64,000 nucleotides of DNA from Acidocella aquatica (GTDB lineage Bacteria; Pseudomonadota; Alphaproteobacteria; Acetobacterales; Acetobacteraceae): contig NZ_BSOS01000007.1 of the NCBI RefSeq assembly GCF_030160635.1, positions 186,001 through 250,000 on the forward strand, read 5' to 3'. The translations under genes were made by a program, and so were the position numbers. The notes below the pieces were generated by a model that did no database searches, was not told the DNA's origin, and saw only the letters and a program-made list of their open reading frames with translations. Positions within the stretch are counted from its first letter, which is position 1. Every line of letters starts with the position of its first letter. Shown one piece after another: positions 63,503-64,000 of the stretch.

Positions 63503-64000
63503 AGCCCCAGCTTACCCATCGCTAAAAATTTATCGCGGCGGCGGGCCTTCAACGACTCCGGTGTAAGACCTTTCAGCGGGGCCAGCTGCTGCGCAATGGC
63601 ATCGCCAAGCGCCGCCAGCGCCGCCTCCGGGTCCCGGTGGGCGCCGCCCAGAGGCTCATGCACGATCTCGTCGATCAGCCCCAGTTTCTTCAAATCCTGC
63701 GCGGTGATGCGCATGGCCTCGGCCGCCACCGGCGCCTGCGCGGCATCGCGCCACAGGATGGAGGCACAGCCCTCCGGCGAAATCACCGAATAAATCGCAT
63801 GCTCGAACATCAGCACCGCATTGCCCGCCGCCAGCGCGATTGCGCCGCCCGAGCCGCCCTCGCCGATAATCGTCGCCACCAGCGGCACCGGGGCGCTCAA
63901 ACAGCCCTCAATCCCGCGCGCAATCGCTTCCGCCTGCCCCCGCGCCTCGGCCTCGATGCCGGGGAACGCGCCCGAGGTATCAACAAAGGTGAGAATCGGC
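63499..64000 (-). CDS. accA: Acetyl-CoA carboxylase carboxyltransferase subunit alpha (5' end cut by window edge)
   Basis: About 166 C-terminal codons of AccA are present; the frame enters from beyond the window as PILTFVDTSGAFPGIEAEARGQ. GEGGSGGAIALAAGN forms the oxyanion/biotin-side loop and SVISPEGCASILWRD the conserved C-terminal region. With AccD it transfers the carboxyl group from biotin to acetyl-CoA, making malonyl-CoA for fatty acids. It converges on the small membrane protein gene with a 4-bp overlap. Confidence 0.95.
   Translation of the reverse strand, partial: PILTFVDTSGAFPGIEAEARGQAEAIARGIEGCLSAPVPLVATIIGEGGSGGAIALAAGNAVLMFEHAIYSVISPEGCASILWRDAAQAPVAAEAMRITAQDLKKLGLIDEIVHEPLGGAHRDPEAALAALGDAIAQQLAPLKGLTPESLKARRRDKFLAMGKLGL

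Overview
The window is GC-rich, densely coding chromosomal DNA from an alphaproteobacterium, most likely of the Acetobacteraceae (an Acidocella/Acidiphilium-like organism). This placement is inferred from gene families, cyd/glyQS-ppdK/metXW gene order and compositional style; no rRNA or tRNA gene was seen to confirm it. About 52 protein genes are supported, two of them cut by the window edges. I saw no insertion sequence, prophage, CRISPR array or RNA gene.

Layout. (1) 1-9066, minus strand: a polyol uptake and catabolism operon. It encodes a binding protein, two permeases, an ATPase, a mannitol/arabinitol dehydrogenase, a xylulokinase, a ROK-family regulator and a fructokinase, in the order known for mtlEFGKDYZ but with a ROK gene between Y and Z. 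(2) 9641-11146, minus: a peroxiredoxin and a class II glutamine amidotransferase behind an FNR-type box. (3) 11294-26194: a LacI-type regulator divergent from a long plus-strand run fruB(EIIA-HPr-EI)-fruK-fruA-oprB-zwf-pgl-edd-eda-pgi-glpX. Read together, these genes take fructose from the outer membrane to pyruvate plus glyceraldehyde-3-phosphate through the Entner-Doudoroff route; GlpX and Pgi bridge fructose-1,6-bisphosphate back to glucose-6-phosphate. (4) 26226-30186: a P-type ATPase divergent from a VIT/CCC1-type metal transporter and a cytochrome b561, with an FNR-like box between. (5) 30287-33316: a DUF3775 protein, a MsrB whose signal peptide is built from a 24-bp tandem repeat, and a YyaL-like protein. 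(6) 33474-40195, minus: cydD-cydC, then cydA-cydB, an extended cydX and a 32-residue membrane ORF; cydA has a perfect FNR box.

(7) 40273-47260: an unrecognised gene, metX-metW, then aroQ-hisC-tyrA-glmU. (8) 47401-57396: ndk, an ABC-F ATPase, an EAL/HDOD protein, a secreted protein of unknown role, a dienelactone hydrolase, a PLP ornithine/lysine decarboxylase with an Arg-rich upstream ORF, a two-component system and a DedA/YqaA-like membrane protein. (9) 57441-64000: ppdK, glyS and glyQ as one operon, a small membrane protein and the 3' part of accA.

The main theme is carbon entry into a central metabolism that relies on the Entner-Doudoroff pathway, with an oxygen-responsive layer. Two FNR-type boxes (peroxiredoxin, cydA) sit at the same distance from a -10 element, and a third (VIT transporter) is one base different. 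The most unusual local structures are the in-frame repeat in msrB, the two small ORFs ending the cyd operon, and a set of long perfect intergenic palindromes.
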